Of a stretch of DNA of 57,142 nt, positions 1 through 7,670 are shown one piece after another. A model generated the notes under the pieces. The model did no database searches. It saw nothing but the letters and a program-made list of their open reading frames with translations, and was not told the origin of the DNA. Origin of the DNA: an uncultured Arenicella sp. (lineage in GTDB: Bacteria; Pseudomonadota; Gammaproteobacteria; Arenicellales; Arenicellaceae); NCBI GenBank assembly GCA_947499305.1, contig CANMNN010000030.1:1-57142 (forward strand), in the 5' to 3' direction. A program made the translations under genes and the position numbers. How positions within the stretch are numbered: position 1 is the stretch's first letter; the number at the start of each line of letters is the position of its first letter.

Positions 1-298
1 GTGCCAGTAAACTAATTAGTTCGCTTTTATTAGTAGAGGTAGCATCTATGATTACATCGTAGTCTCTGCGGGCGATTTCAGCCGCTCTGAGAAAGTACCT
101 TATTGGGTTCTTTCTTTGGGCTTTTGATATGGTTAACACATTGTCAATCGCGCTATGCCCGTCAAATAAGGGGGCGCTGGTGTCATACATTAAATAGTCC
201 ACCTGTGCGTCAGCAATGCTAGCTTTGAGCGTTGAACACAAGCACGAGGTGAGTAACACATCTCCGATTTCAATAAATCTGATAACTAGAATTTTCAT
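1..298 (-). CDS. Glycosyltransferase family 9 / heptosyltransferase-like protein (N-terminal part, runs off the window)
   Basis: The reverse strand opens with ATG at 298 and reads about 99 codons without a stop to the left edge, so the C-terminal part is missing. The N-terminus MKILVIRFIEIGDVLLTS matches the Rossmann opening 'ILVIR-x-GDV-x-T' of the GT9/ADP-heptose:LPS heptosyltransferase family (WaaC/WaaF/WaaQ), which adds sugars to lipopolysaccharide core or related glycans at the inner membrane. The next strand (VDYLMYDTSAPLFDGHSAIDN) also fits that fold. It is divergent from the response regulator at 458, leaving a 159-base shared upstream region. The donor/acceptor pocket lies outside the window, so the sugar cannot be guessed. 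Confidence 0.75.
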   Translation of the reverse strand, partial: MKILVIRFIEIGDVLLTSCLCSTLKASIADAQVDYLMYDTSAPLFDGHSAIDNVLTISKAQRKNPIRYFLRAAEIARRDYDVIIDATSTNKSELISLLA

Positions 299-391
299 TG
301 CGATAATTAAAAATTAATAGCGACGAACGCATTTTTAGTTTGTGCTGCCGATGTAGATACAGCGTTTCGTCATTTAAACTATCAACCAAAT

Positions 392-408
392 CTTAAGGTT
401 TGCTTAAG
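392..408 (+). promoter_or_regulatory. PmrA/QseB-type direct-repeat box before the two-component operon
   Basis: CTTAAG-N5-CTTAAG (half-sites 392-397 and 403-408), 49 bases before the response-regulator start. This is the half-site and 11-base period known for PmrA/QseB-type OmpR-family regulators. A possible -10 (TACACT, 419-424) follows, which puts the box over the -35 position as expected for an activated, autoregulated promoter. An equivalent box lies at 7494-7510. Confidence 0.7.
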
Positions 409-457
409 AAATTACGACTACACTCAATGGTGTAATGAATGTTCTAAGCAAATACCA

Positions 458-1117
458 ATGAAAATTCTTCTTGTAGAAGACGACTATATGCTCGCAAAGG
501 CATTGGAAGGTGCCTTATCTAATGAGGGTTTTAAGGTAATCAACGTGCTCAATGGCGGTGAGGTGCCCGCAGCCATTTACGAACATGAGCCTGATGTTGC
601 GATACTCGATTTAGGCTTACCTGATATTGATGGTGTCACCGTTTTACAGAAAATTAGAGAATCGAAAAACGCATTGCCAGTTCTGATCCTAACAGCGCGA
701 GATACTGTTTATGACAAGGTAGATGCCTTAGATAAAGGCGCAGACGATTACCTTGCCAAGCCTTTTGATATGCAGGAACTGCTTGCTCGAATACGAGTAT
801 TAGCCCGTCGCGTGGGCATTACCGCGTCTAATATGATCAATATTGGCGACTTGAAAATGAACACATTAGATCAAACCGTGTGCTTTCAAGAGCAAGAAAT
901 GGAAATTACAAAGAAGGAGTTTCTAATTCTAAAGTCATTAATGCAAAGTGCTGGCCGAGTGCAAACCAAAGAAATGATCGAACGCAAGCTGTACGACTGG
1001 AGCGAAGAAGTTAATAGCAATACTATTGAGGTTCACATAAGCAATTTACGTAAAAAGCTTCCACATGCAATCATCAAAACTATCCGTGGTGTGGGTTATA
1101 CAATTGCAGCCAATTAG
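458..1117 (+). CDS. OmpR/PhoB-family response regulator (PmrA/QseB-like)
   Basis: A 219-residue two-domain regulator. The receiver domain (about 1-115) has the acidic pair E7/D8/D9, phosphoacceptor D51, T79 and K101. The C-terminal winged helix (about 125-215) ends with IEVHISNLRKKLP and IRGVGYTI, typical of OmpR/PhoB factors. It would be phosphorylated by the kinase encoded 55 bases downstream and bind direct repeats as a dimer. Length and sequence style are those of the PmrA/QseB/TctD subgroup. The CTTAAG direct repeat at 392-408 is a likely autoregulatory site, and the same motif at 7494-7510 suggests it also controls the opposing tlpA-DUF4266-DUF3570-apbE operon. The inducing signal is unknown; ferric iron or redox stress would suit the neighbours. 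Confidence 0.92.
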   Translation: MKILLVEDDYMLAKALEGALSNEGFKVINVLNGGEVPAAIYEHEPDVAILDLGLPDIDGVTVLQKIRESKNALPVLILTARDTVYDKVDALDKGADDYLAKPFDMQELLARIRVLARRVGITASNMINIGDLKMNTLDQTVCFQEQEMEITKKEFLILKSLMQSAGRVQTKEMIERKLYDWSEEVNSNTIEVHISNLRKKLPHAIIKTIRGVGYTIAAN

Positions 1118-1172
1118 GTCTGATTTTCGGTATCGCCTAGTAAACCTTAACTTACTAATAGGTTGAACATCT

Positions 1173-2579
1173 GTGAAGTCGATTCGCGCCTATTTGGCAG
1201 CCATATTGGTTTCAACCATTTGCATCGTAAACTTTGTTGCGGCTTTAAATGGTTACCGAAATAGCACACAGCTTGCAGATCAAGCCTTAGACGCGAGGCT
1301 GTCCGATACGGCTAATTTGATTGCGCGCTTAAGCCTAGATGACGCCTCTAATATTGTGCTTAACAATGACGCTATTGTTCAGCTTTGGGTATCAGGCGCT
1401 TTACAGCATGCATCTATAAACGCACCGCAAGAACAACTTACCGAATTTAAAACCGGCATGCACTTAGTAAATCGCCAAGGCATTCAGTGGCGTGTTTATG
1501 TTACTCAAGCTGCAACCGAGCGATGGGTGATTTACGGAGAGCGTTACGACTCGTACCGAAAGTTGATTGATAGTTTAGTGGTGGGTTCAATTTTACCGAT
1601 TGTTTGGGTGCTGCCATTAATCGCTCTGTTAATCTGGCTTATTATCGCGGTTGGTCTGAGACCCCTTAGAAGGTTAACCGAAAGCCTACTCAGGCGCGGA
1701 GAGAACGACCTAGGAGCGGTATTGCTAGATAATTATCCAGCTGAGCTACTGCCGGTGGTGAAGTCAGTTAATAGCTTATTTGCGAGACTTGAACAGGCCT
1801 TGAAAAGAGAGCGACGTTTCTCAGCCAATGCCGCGCATGAACTAAGAACGCCAATTGCGGTACTAAAGGTGAGCTTACACAACCATATAAAAATGCTCGA
1901 AGAACTCTCTCAAAATGAATCGAACGGCCAGCTGAATACCAAGAAAGCCAGCTTAGTTGATTTGCAAGACGGGGTTGCGAGAATGGAGAAATCGATTGAA
2001 CAGATTTTAGCCTTGCATCAACTAACACCTGAAAACGTGCGGCGAACCATGAAGCCTTGTGATTTGGTTGGTTTGACGCAAGAGGTGATTTTAGGTGTCT
2101 ATCGAAGCATTCAAGAAAAGGGAATTGATGTTGAGCTTAAAGGAGACTCATTCGAGCTAACAGCAGACCCTAATGCTCTTTGCGTATTAATTAAAAACCT
2201 GTTGGAAAACGCGATCAAATATACGCCAGAAAACGGTGCAATTTTATTAAGCACTAAAATCGATGAAAAAAATAACGCCTTATTAATCATTGAAGACTCT
2301 GGACCGGGTATTCCCGCAAGCTCTTATCAAAAAGTATTTGACCGGTTTTATCGGGTTGCGCAAGACAATAGTGATTCTAGAGTAACCGGCAGTGGCTTGG
2401 GTTTATCGATTGTGAAACACATATTAGATTTACATGATGGGGCGGTTTCATTGTCTAAATCAACTGAGCTAGGCGGCTTGCGTGTTGAAGTGAGGCTTCC
2501 GGCGAATAGCGTCGACAACAAAGCTGCAAATGAACTTACCAGCAGTAAGAATTATGACTCAGGGGAACAAGATGATTAA
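1173..2579 (+). CDS. Sensor histidine kinase, QseC/PmrB-like
   Basis: A 468-residue kinase starting with GTG at 1173. TM1 is at about 5-25 and TM2 at about 136-160, enclosing a short periplasmic sensor of about 110 residues. A HAMP-like linker follows, then the H-box ANAAHELRTPIAVL with phosphorylatable H222. The N-box (NLLENAIKYTP), G1 (EDSGPGIP), F-box (FDRFYRV) and G2 (GSGLGLSIVKHI) are all intact, so it should be active. It pairs with the upstream regulator. Its last codons overlap the start of the next gene by 8 bases, so translation is probably coupled and the metal/redox genes downstream belong to the same operon. Confidence 0.92.
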   Translation: MKSIRAYLAAILVSTICIVNFVAALNGYRNSTQLADQALDARLSDTANLIARLSLDDASNIVLNNDAIVQLWVSGALQHASINAPQEQLTEFKTGMHLVNRQGIQWRVYVTQAATERWVIYGERYDSYRKLIDSLVVGSILPIVWVLPLIALLIWLIIAVGLRPLRRLTESLLRRGENDLGAVLLDNYPAELLPVVKSVNSLFARLEQALKRERRFSANAAHELRTPIAVLKVSLHNHIKMLEELSQNESNGQLNTKKASLVDLQDGVARMEKSIEQILALHQLTPENVRRTMKPCDLVGLTQEVILGVYRSIQEKGIDVELKGDSFELTADPNALCVLIKNLLENAIKYTPENGAILLSTKIDEKNNALLIIEDSGPGIPASSYQKVFDRFYRVAQDNSDSRVTGSGLGLSIVKHILDLHDGAVSLSKSTELGGLRVEVRLPANSVDNKAANELTSSKNYDSGEQDD

Positions 2580-2904
2580 AGTCATTCGATTAGTGTGCTT
2601 AGCGTTATCACTCTCGATATCCAGTGTGTCTTTTGCAAAGCCACCAATTATCGAAATTAGAATTAAAGACCATCTTTTTTATCCGGCCGAGGTGAAAGTG
2701 CCGGCAAATAAAAAAGTGAAGTTATTGGTTATCAACGAAGATCCAACCCCCGAAGAATTTGAAAGCTACGAGCTTAATCGAGAGAAGGTGATTTTAGGCA
2801 ATCGAAAAGCGGTGATTTTTATTGGTCCACTGAAACCGGGTAAGTATCCTTTTTTTGGTGAGTTCAATATGTCTACTGCGCTCGGCACAGTCATTGCAGA
2901 ATAG
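2572..2904 (+). CDS. Small secreted cupredoxin-like protein (EfeO-N/P19-style partner of FTR1)
   Basis: I place the start at ATG 2572 rather than an earlier ATG at 2530 inside the kinase gene: an AGGGGAA ribosome site sits at the right distance, and the protein then begins with a clean signal peptide (MIKVIRLVCLALSLSISSVSFA). The mature part of about 88 residues is a beta-rich cupredoxin_1-type domain (FYPAEVKVPANKKVKLLVINED, PGKYPFFGEFNMSTALG). Such domains serve as periplasmic iron/copper-handling partners of FTR1 permeases in EfeUO- and FetMP-like systems. In related proteins a His often follows GEF; here it is Asn (GEFN), so the metal site may be altered. It overlaps the kinase gene and lies 18 bases before the FTR1 gene. 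Confidence 0.75.
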   Translation: MIKVIRLVCLALSLSISSVSFAKPPIIEIRIKDHLFYPAEVKVPANKKVKLLVINEDPTPEEFESYELNREKVILGNRKAVIFIGPLKPGKYPFFGEFNMSTALGTVIAE

Positions 2905-2922
2905 GGCGGCGTAGTTAAGAAA

Positions 2923-3726
2923 ATGTTATTAGATACAATTACTTTAGTTCTTAGAGAAACCTTAGAAGCTGGAATACTAATCGCAATTTTGTTGAGCATT
3001 GCCAACATTAAGCGATTTAGTAAGCGTTGGTTATGGGCAGGGCTAGCAATAGGCTCGGTGCTCGCTTATGTGTACTCAATTAATTTTGACGGCGTGAGTG
3101 AATGGCTCGATTACGCGGGGCAAGAGGTCTTAAATGCGAGCATGCAAATTACCGTTGCTGTTATGTTGATGTTATTAGTCGCATGGCTGATTTTTAAGAT
3201 AGAAACTCTAGAACCTGCAGTGCCGTTTGTACTCGCGATTACCGTGGTATTGCTCCTCACCCGAGAGCTAACTGAGATGTTCATCTTCTACAGCGGTTTC
3301 TTCCAAGTACACGAAGACTGGGTAACTCGGCTAAACAGCGGCATCACCAGTGGTTTTATTGGTTTGATGATAGGTGTCAGTATAGGAGTTCTATTCCATG
3401 CTGCCATACGCTACTGGAGCGATAGAGCCGCGAACCGAATTCAAATTACACTATTAAGCTTAGTCGCCGCGGGCTTGTTCGTTCAAGCCACACAATTGCT
3501 AATGCAAGTTGATTGGGTGAGCTCAACCTCGGCGGTCTGGGACAGCAATTGGCTAATTCAAGAATCTTCAATAGTAGGGCAAATGACCTACGCGGTATTC
3601 GGTTACGAAGCCACGCCAACAGTCACCGAAGTAGTGGGCTATATGGGCATCATACTCTGCACCGTTGCGATGCTAATACTTAGCAGGTTTATGAAAGATA
3701 AAAGCGAGATCAGCCATGCGAACTAA
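2923..3726 (+). CDS. FTR1-family iron permease
   Basis: A 267-residue integral membrane protein with about seven hydrophobic segments. Two R-E-x-x-E motifs, the signature of FTR1/EfeU permeases, are present: R11-E-T-L-E15 in TM1 and R114-E-L-T-E118 in a mid-protein helix. In the family these glutamates carry ferric iron through the membrane. No EfeB peroxidase or M75 peptidase domain is encoded nearby; the only periplasmic partner seen is the cupredoxin-like protein just upstream. The 3' end overlaps the following gene by 11 bases. It sits in a two-component operon facing an ApbE/thioredoxin operon, suggesting oxidation-coupled iron uptake at the envelope. Substrate specificity is inferred from the family only. 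Confidence 0.88.
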   Translation: MLLDTITLVLRETLEAGILIAILLSIANIKRFSKRWLWAGLAIGSVLAYVYSINFDGVSEWLDYAGQEVLNASMQITVAVMLMLLVAWLIFKIETLEPAVPFVLAITVVLLLTRELTEMFIFYSGFFQVHEDWVTRLNSGITSGFIGLMIGVSIGVLFHAAIRYWSDRAANRIQITLLSLVAAGLFVQATQLLMQVDWVSSTSAVWDSNWLIQESSIVGQMTYAVFGYEATPTVTEVVGYMGIILCTVAMLILSRFMKDKSEISHAN

Positions 3727-4432
3727 TATCAACTCACTATTTATCGCAATGTATTTTTTATTCACGTCTATCGCGGCCATTGCCGGAGGCTCATCAATTG
3801 CGAAGATTGAGAATCCCTACGTGCAGCAACTTGAACACGAATTCGAATACGAAGGTTTGTTCTTAGACACATCACAAACGCAAAACCTAGAGCAGTTACA
3901 TCGCTTTGAGTACGGGCAAGCGTTATCCGACCGATGGCTAGTTGAGTTTGGCGTTAGTGCGGAAGAGCTAGAGAACGATAGCTTGGAACTCAACTCTTAT
4001 GAAATCGAAGCAAAATATCAAATTACCGAACAAGGTGAGTTTAATAACGATTGGGGGGTAATTTTTGAATTAGAGAAAGCCAATGGCGAAGACGAATGGG
4101 AACTAGGCGCAACCTTAATAGCATTACACGAATGGCAAAATTGGCTAGGCACCGCAAACTTAAAATTGGAATATGAGTTTGGCAGCGATACTGAAATCGA
4201 ACTAGAACCAAGCTTAGCAACCCAACTAAGGTATCGCTATAAGCCATCTCTAGAACCCGCATTAGAACTATTCGCAGATGAAGACGGAGTCTCTCTAGGT
4301 GCAGCCTTAGTTGGGCAAGTTCGCCTTAAAAACGCCAAGAAAATTTACTGGGAAACCGGTGTGTTCTCAGGCTTGAGTAGTGATCAAGCTGATATTGGTC
4401 TTAGGGTGAATTTTGAGTATGAGTTTTATTAG
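3716..4432 (+). CDS. Predicted outer-membrane beta-barrel protein, unknown function
   Basis: A 238-residue protein with an N-terminal signal sequence (MYFLFTSIAAIAGG region). The rest alternates short amphipathic strands rich in Glu, Trp and Tyr and ends in LRVNFEYEFY, an aromatic C-terminus of the kind recognised by the BAM machinery. I do not recognise a named family. The start overlaps the FTR1 gene by 11 bases, so it is the last gene of the two-component/cupredoxin/FTR1 operon, and co-translation suggests it serves the same metal route, for example as a barrel for entry or efflux. The gene runs toward the apbE operon on the other strand with a 113-base gap in which I see no clear terminator. 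Confidence 0.6.
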   Translation: MRTNINSLFIAMYFLFTSIAAIAGGSSIAKIENPYVQQLEHEFEYEGLFLDTSQTQNLEQLHRFEYGQALSDRWLVEFGVSAEELENDSLELNSYEIEAKYQITEQGEFNNDWGVIFELEKANGEDEWELGATLIALHEWQNWLGTANLKLEYEFGSDTEIELEPSLATQLRYRYKPSLEPALELFADEDGVSLGAALVGQVRLKNAKKIYWETGVFSGLSSDQADIGLRVNFEYEFY

Positions 4433-4545
4433 GGCTGTGAATGTTGTTGCTTGGATGGATAGTCTAGATTACAAAGTTCGACATGTAGTTGCGATGGCCG
4501 TAACATACAAATAGAAGACTGTGAGCCTAGATAAAGTTCGATCGA

Positions 4546-5454
4546 TCAGGTCTGCAAAGAATACCTAACATTCTGCGCGGCCAAGAACTCATCCGCGTGC
4601 TTACCTTTCAACATTGCCATGGTGGCTAAAAAACCGGCGCTTGTGCAATTGTCGGCGACTACTGTTACCGAGCTCGGCGCACGCATAACTGGCCATGCTG
4701 TTTTTGGGTTTAATACGTGAGGAAAGCGGATGCCTGATTTCTCTAGGTAGCGTCTGGTGTCACCACTCGTAGCAACGGCGCCTGAGGCTAGCTCTAAGAT
4801 CGAATTTGCTTTTCCTAGAGCATCATTTTTTTCTAAGCCAATTCGCCATGAGTCTTGTTCTTTAGGAGGCTTGTTGGCGTAGATGTCGCCTCCGAAATTA
4901 ATTAAAAATGCCGCGCTAGATTGGTCAGCCACGTTCTTCGCTGCTGAGTCGACGGCGTATTCTTTGCCAAAGCCACCAAGGTCAATCTCCATACCTTTTG
5001 GTAGTGTTAGAAAGGGCGCTTGCCAGCGAACTTCATCCCAGCCTATACGTTTTAAGTAGGCTTTGGCTTGTTTGCGTGATGGAATATTGCTTGAGCCATC
5101 GAACTTCCAAATTTCTCGCAGAATGCCGGAGGTAATATCGAATAAGCCATCACTCAGTTTGTAACATTGATCGGCAAAATTGAGTAACTCGCAGAACTCA
5201 TCATCAACTTCAACGGGTTCTCCCTGAGCGGTATGAATATGATGAATGATATTGCTGTTGTTGTATCGGCTGAACTTGTTCTCGATACGCCAAGCTTCTT
5301 CAGCGGCTATGCTAGTGAGCTGCTTGGCTAAGGTTTCGTCGAAGGTGTCTATTAGAACTTCACAAGGGCTGGCCATTGCGGAAAACTTCCCGCAATGGCC
5401 AGTCGCCGTCTTGCTTAGTTCGAATGAGCGCCCCTTGGAATTTGATTTGATCAA
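4546..5454 (-). CDS. apbE: ApbE-family FAD:protein FMN transferase
   Basis: A 302-residue ApbE homologue: FSAMASPCEVLI near the N-terminus, FDITSG (106-111), IDLGGFGKEYAVD (157-169), LINFGGDIYA, ATSGDTRRY and HVLNPKT. ApbE proteins transfer FMN from FAD to Thr/Ser of exported redox proteins. Oddities: the start appears to be TTG at 5454, one base after the DUF3570 stop; no signal peptide is visible although most ApbE proteins act in the periplasm; and the usual Mg-binding A-D-A-x-A-T stretch reads A-G-F-L-A-T (273-278), losing the Asp. A shorter product from an internal ATG (residue 27) is possible. It is the last gene of the tlpA-DUF4266-DUF3570 operon. Activity is likely but not assured. 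Confidence 0.88.
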   Translation of the reverse strand: MIKSNSKGRSFELSKTATGHCGKFSAMASPCEVLIDTFDETLAKQLTSIAAEEAWRIENKFSRYNNSNIIHHIHTAQGEPVEVDDEFCELLNFADQCYKLSDGLFDITSGILREIWKFDGSSNIPSRKQAKAYLKRIGWDEVRWQAPFLTLPKGMEIDLGGFGKEYAVDSAAKNVADQSSAAFLINFGGDIYANKPPKEQDSWRIGLEKNDALGKANSILELASGAVATSGDTRRYLEKSGIRFPHVLNPKTAWPVMRAPSSVTVVADNCTSAGFLATMAMLKGKHADEFLAAQNVRYSLQT

Positions 5455-5455
5455 A

Positions 5456-6736
5456 TTAGTAATCGAAATTAATTCTTAGCATTACCGCATCCACATCAGG
5501 GTAAAGCTCTTGGTTGGCGAGTTGACCAAACGTATTGTCAGGTTCATCACCACTTTGCACGTAATACTCTAATGCTACTGACCATGGGCGCCTAACATTG
5601 TCACGCCCATACTCCAGACCAATGGTTGTGCTGGTGAATTCGCCTAGGCGATAGTCGGCGGTTGCAAAGCTTGATGAGTTGTTGGCAAGCGGTTGGCTTC
5701 CATCTACGAAAAATGGGGTGTAAAAATCGGCTTCTGATTGCGAGTAGAAACGAATGTGAGGTTTCAAAAAGGATTGCTCGTTTAAGCGATACTTGAAACG
5801 CAAATCAACGGTGTTGGAATCAATACCAAAATCGTCAGTAGAATAGCGATAGGATGCATCTAATATATTGCCGCTAAAATTACGCTTGTACTGCGTATAA
5901 ACGGCGTGCTTGGTTCTATTGTCAGGCCGGTTTTCGTACAAAGTCTCAATCGGTTTAGCTGACGCTGCGTCAACAACGCTAATAACTTTATACGGGTCAG
6001 TTAGATACCCATCGGCCTGGCTGAAAGAATAGTTAAACACCAGCAGCGAGTCTTTACTCAAAACCTGTGTTACGCCTAAAACAACATCGATCACGGCTTT
6101 ATCGTCTTCTTCGCCTTGCCTAGGTTGCTCTTGCCCCTCAGGCAGCTGTCGACCGAACGCAACTGGAATGCCACCTACGGTATCAATTGTGTCGAACGCG
6201 GCTGAAACCCCAATGCTAAGCGTGGTGTTTCGATTATTTATGTCGTGTGCTAGAAGCGCACTGCTCGATAGCGATAAATAATCGAATTCATTCGAAAAAT
6301 TACTGCCCAAGGTTAATTTTGTGAAACGTGAAATTGGCTTAACCCAACTGGCAGAGAGTGCGTATCGAGTGTCGAAGAAGGTTGGATCAAGCGGTGTTTC
6401 ATTTGCCGGAGTTGTATAGCTATCATTACCCGACGGGGTGCTAAATGTTTGCGCCTCGGTGGATGGCACCGCGCCGCTAGCCGAGGCACCGGTTAGAGAA
6501 TCGACTACCAATTTGAAACTAAGAAACTCGTCGGTATCAATCTGCTTGGTAGCGGTGATGACTGGCTCGATCGCTTGAACTCGGTCTGATTCGTTATAAA
6601 ACAAAATCGCGGATTTAATATCCCAGTTACCGAAATCATTTTTATCTAAGGTTTCGGCAGCCGACACATTGGCAACGCCACTTAAGCACGCAGTAGCTCC
6701 GGCAAGAGCTACGCTTAAATTCTTAAAATTTTTCAT
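5456..6736 (-). CDS. DUF3570 outer-membrane protein
   Basis: A 426-residue protein with a signal peptide (cleavage near VSAAE) followed by repeated amphipathic strands and a terminal aromatic residue (MLRINFDY), as expected for an outer-membrane beta-barrel. Composition and the phrases ALSASWVKPISRFTKL and SFLKPHIRFYSQSEADFYTPFFVDG fit DUF3570, which commonly occurs beside a DUF4266 lipoprotein, ApbE and a thioredoxin, as here. The ribosome site GGAAAG precedes ATG 6736. The operon order is TlpA, DUF4266, DUF3570, ApbE. The function of the family is not known to me; a barrel presenting a redox-active partner at the surface is an inference from the neighbours. Confidence 0.8.
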   Translation of the reverse strand: MKNFKNLSVALAGATACLSGVANVSAAETLDKNDFGNWDIKSAILFYNESDRVQAIEPVITATKQIDTDEFLSFKLVVDSLTGASASGAVPSTEAQTFSTPSGNDSYTTPANETPLDPTFFDTRYALSASWVKPISRFTKLTLGSNFSNEFDYLSLSSSALLAHDINNRNTTLSIGVSAAFDTIDTVGGIPVAFGRQLPEGQEQPRQGEEDDKAVIDVVLGVTQVLSKDSLLVFNYSFSQADGYLTDPYKVISVVDAASAKPIETLYENRPDNRTKHAVYTQYKRNFSGNILDASYRYSTDDFGIDSNTVDLRFKYRLNEQSFLKPHIRFYSQSEADFYTPFFVDGSQPLANNSSSFATADYRLGEFTSTTIGLEYGRDNVRRPWSVALEYYVQSGDEPDNTFGQLANQELYPDVDAVMLRINFDY

Positions 6737-6751
6737 CGTTATCTTTCCGTA

Positions 6752-6970
6752 TTAGTTGCAGCCACAGCCACCGCCAGCAAAACCTCGGCCACCACTGGTG
6801 CCTTCTTTACTGAAGTAGATATGATCATCTAGTGAGCTGGTAAGCGGCGAGCTTTCTGGGGCCATGTCAGGGTTTGCCAGCACACCTTTTTCCCAAGGTT
6901 GTACCGGCGTTGAAGCGCAAGCCGATAGAGTTACAAGCATGACGAGCGTTAAAATATTTTTTCTATTCAT
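6752..6970 (-). CDS. DUF4266 small lipoprotein with GGGCGCN C-terminus
   Basis: A 72-residue lipoprotein: signal peptide with lipobox LSAC (Cys18), then the DUF4266 pattern P-W-E-K-G-x-L-A-x-P-x-M and H-I-Y-F-S-K-E, ending in SGGRGFAGGGCGCN. The Gly/Cys tail at the extreme C-terminus is characteristic of the family and is complete here. A strong AGGTAG ribosome site precedes ATG 6970. It lies 10 bases after the thioredoxin gene and 15 before DUF3570. The Cys-x-Cys tail could bind metal, be a thioredoxin substrate or be modified; the segment EGTSGG somewhat resembles an ApbE flavinylation site. These are ideas from sequence and context, not known functions. Confidence 0.82.
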   Translation of the reverse strand: MNRKNILTLVMLVTLSACASTPVQPWEKGVLANPDMAPESSPLTSSLDDHIYFSKEGTSGGRGFAGGGCGCN

Positions 6971-6980
6971 AGTTGGCTAC

Positions 6981-7445
6981 CTAGTTGTTTTTCTTGTTAT
7001 TGATTGCGAGAACAGCTCTAATTTGATTTTCTAATTCAGCAACATCCCTTTTCTTAAAGCCTAAATGCGAACCTAAGAGTTGCCCTTGGCGGTCGTAGAT
7101 ATAGCTATTAGGCATGGCCTTGAGCTCATACGCCTTTGCTAGTTTTGCCTCGGGGTCGAACATGATTTCGAACTTAGCTGGATGTTGCTCTAAAAATGCG
7201 GCGGCGGCTTTAGGCTCAGTGTCTAAATTGATCGCTAATACAACCAGCCCATCTTTTTGATACTTATCGTGTAAATCGTTCATAAACGGAAACGATTGAG
7301 CGCATGGGCTACACCATGACGCCCAGAAATCGACATAAACTACCTTTCCTTTGTAGGCTGATATGTTTATCTCACTAGCTTGAATACCTTGAGACAAAAG
7401 AATAAAGCCGAAAGCAATTAGGGCTCGAAATCGCTTTAAAGTCAT
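6981..7445 (-). CDS. TlpA/ResA-like periplasmic thioredoxin
   Basis: A 154-residue TlpA-family thiol-disulfide protein with a signal peptide (FRALIAFGFILLSQGIQAS) and a thioredoxin fold containing WASWCSPC (CxxC) and the cis-Pro segment KAMPNSYIYD. It is the first gene of the tlpA-DUF4266-DUF3570-apbE operon and is preceded by a CTTAAG-N5-CTTAAG box 49-65 bases upstream. Periplasmic thioredoxins of this sort reduce specific cysteine pairs; the C-terminal Cys-x-Cys of the next-encoded lipoprotein is the obvious candidate substrate (inference). Confidence 0.9.
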   Translation of the reverse strand: MTLKRFRALIAFGFILLSQGIQASEINISAYKGKVVYVDFWASWCSPCAQSFPFMNDLHDKYQKDGLVVLAINLDTEPKAAAAFLEQHPAKFEIMFDPEAKLAKAYELKAMPNSYIYDRQGQLLGSHLGFKKRDVAELENQIRAVLAINNKKNN

Positions 7446-7493
7446 AGATCAATAATGATTTGAAATTTCATTGATCTATTGAACCAAAGCAAC

Positions 7494-7510
7494 CTTAAGT
7501 TTGGCTTAAG
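7494..7510 (-). promoter_or_regulatory. PmrA/QseB-type box before the tlpA operon
   Basis: CTTAAG-N5-CTTAAG (7494-7499 and 7505-7510), 49 bases before the tlpA start, essentially the same distance as the box before the response regulator at 458. Because CTTAAG is palindromic the site can act in either direction; the gene-facing direction is the - strand. Confidence 0.65.
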
Positions 7511-7640
7511 AAAAGTGTTGCGACTAGGCTAAATAGTTTGAGTGGAATAGGGGGCTGAAGCGTATTATTTAAGTAGGTACGGTTTAGGTTGTGCGCGGTA
7601 CATTTTGAAACTTTGATTGTTGTATTACGAAGTAGCGAGC

Positions 7641-7670
7641 TATCTTAATTTACAAATGTAAATTAAGATA
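7641..7670. repeat. 30-bp near-perfect AT-rich palindrome (14-2-14)
   Basis: TATCTTAATTTACA, two bases AA, then the exact inverse complement to 7670. It lies in an intergenic stretch with no gene between tlpA and the tRNAs. It lacks a following T-run, so it is more likely a dimeric protein-binding site than a terminator. The binding protein is unknown. Confidence 0.8.
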
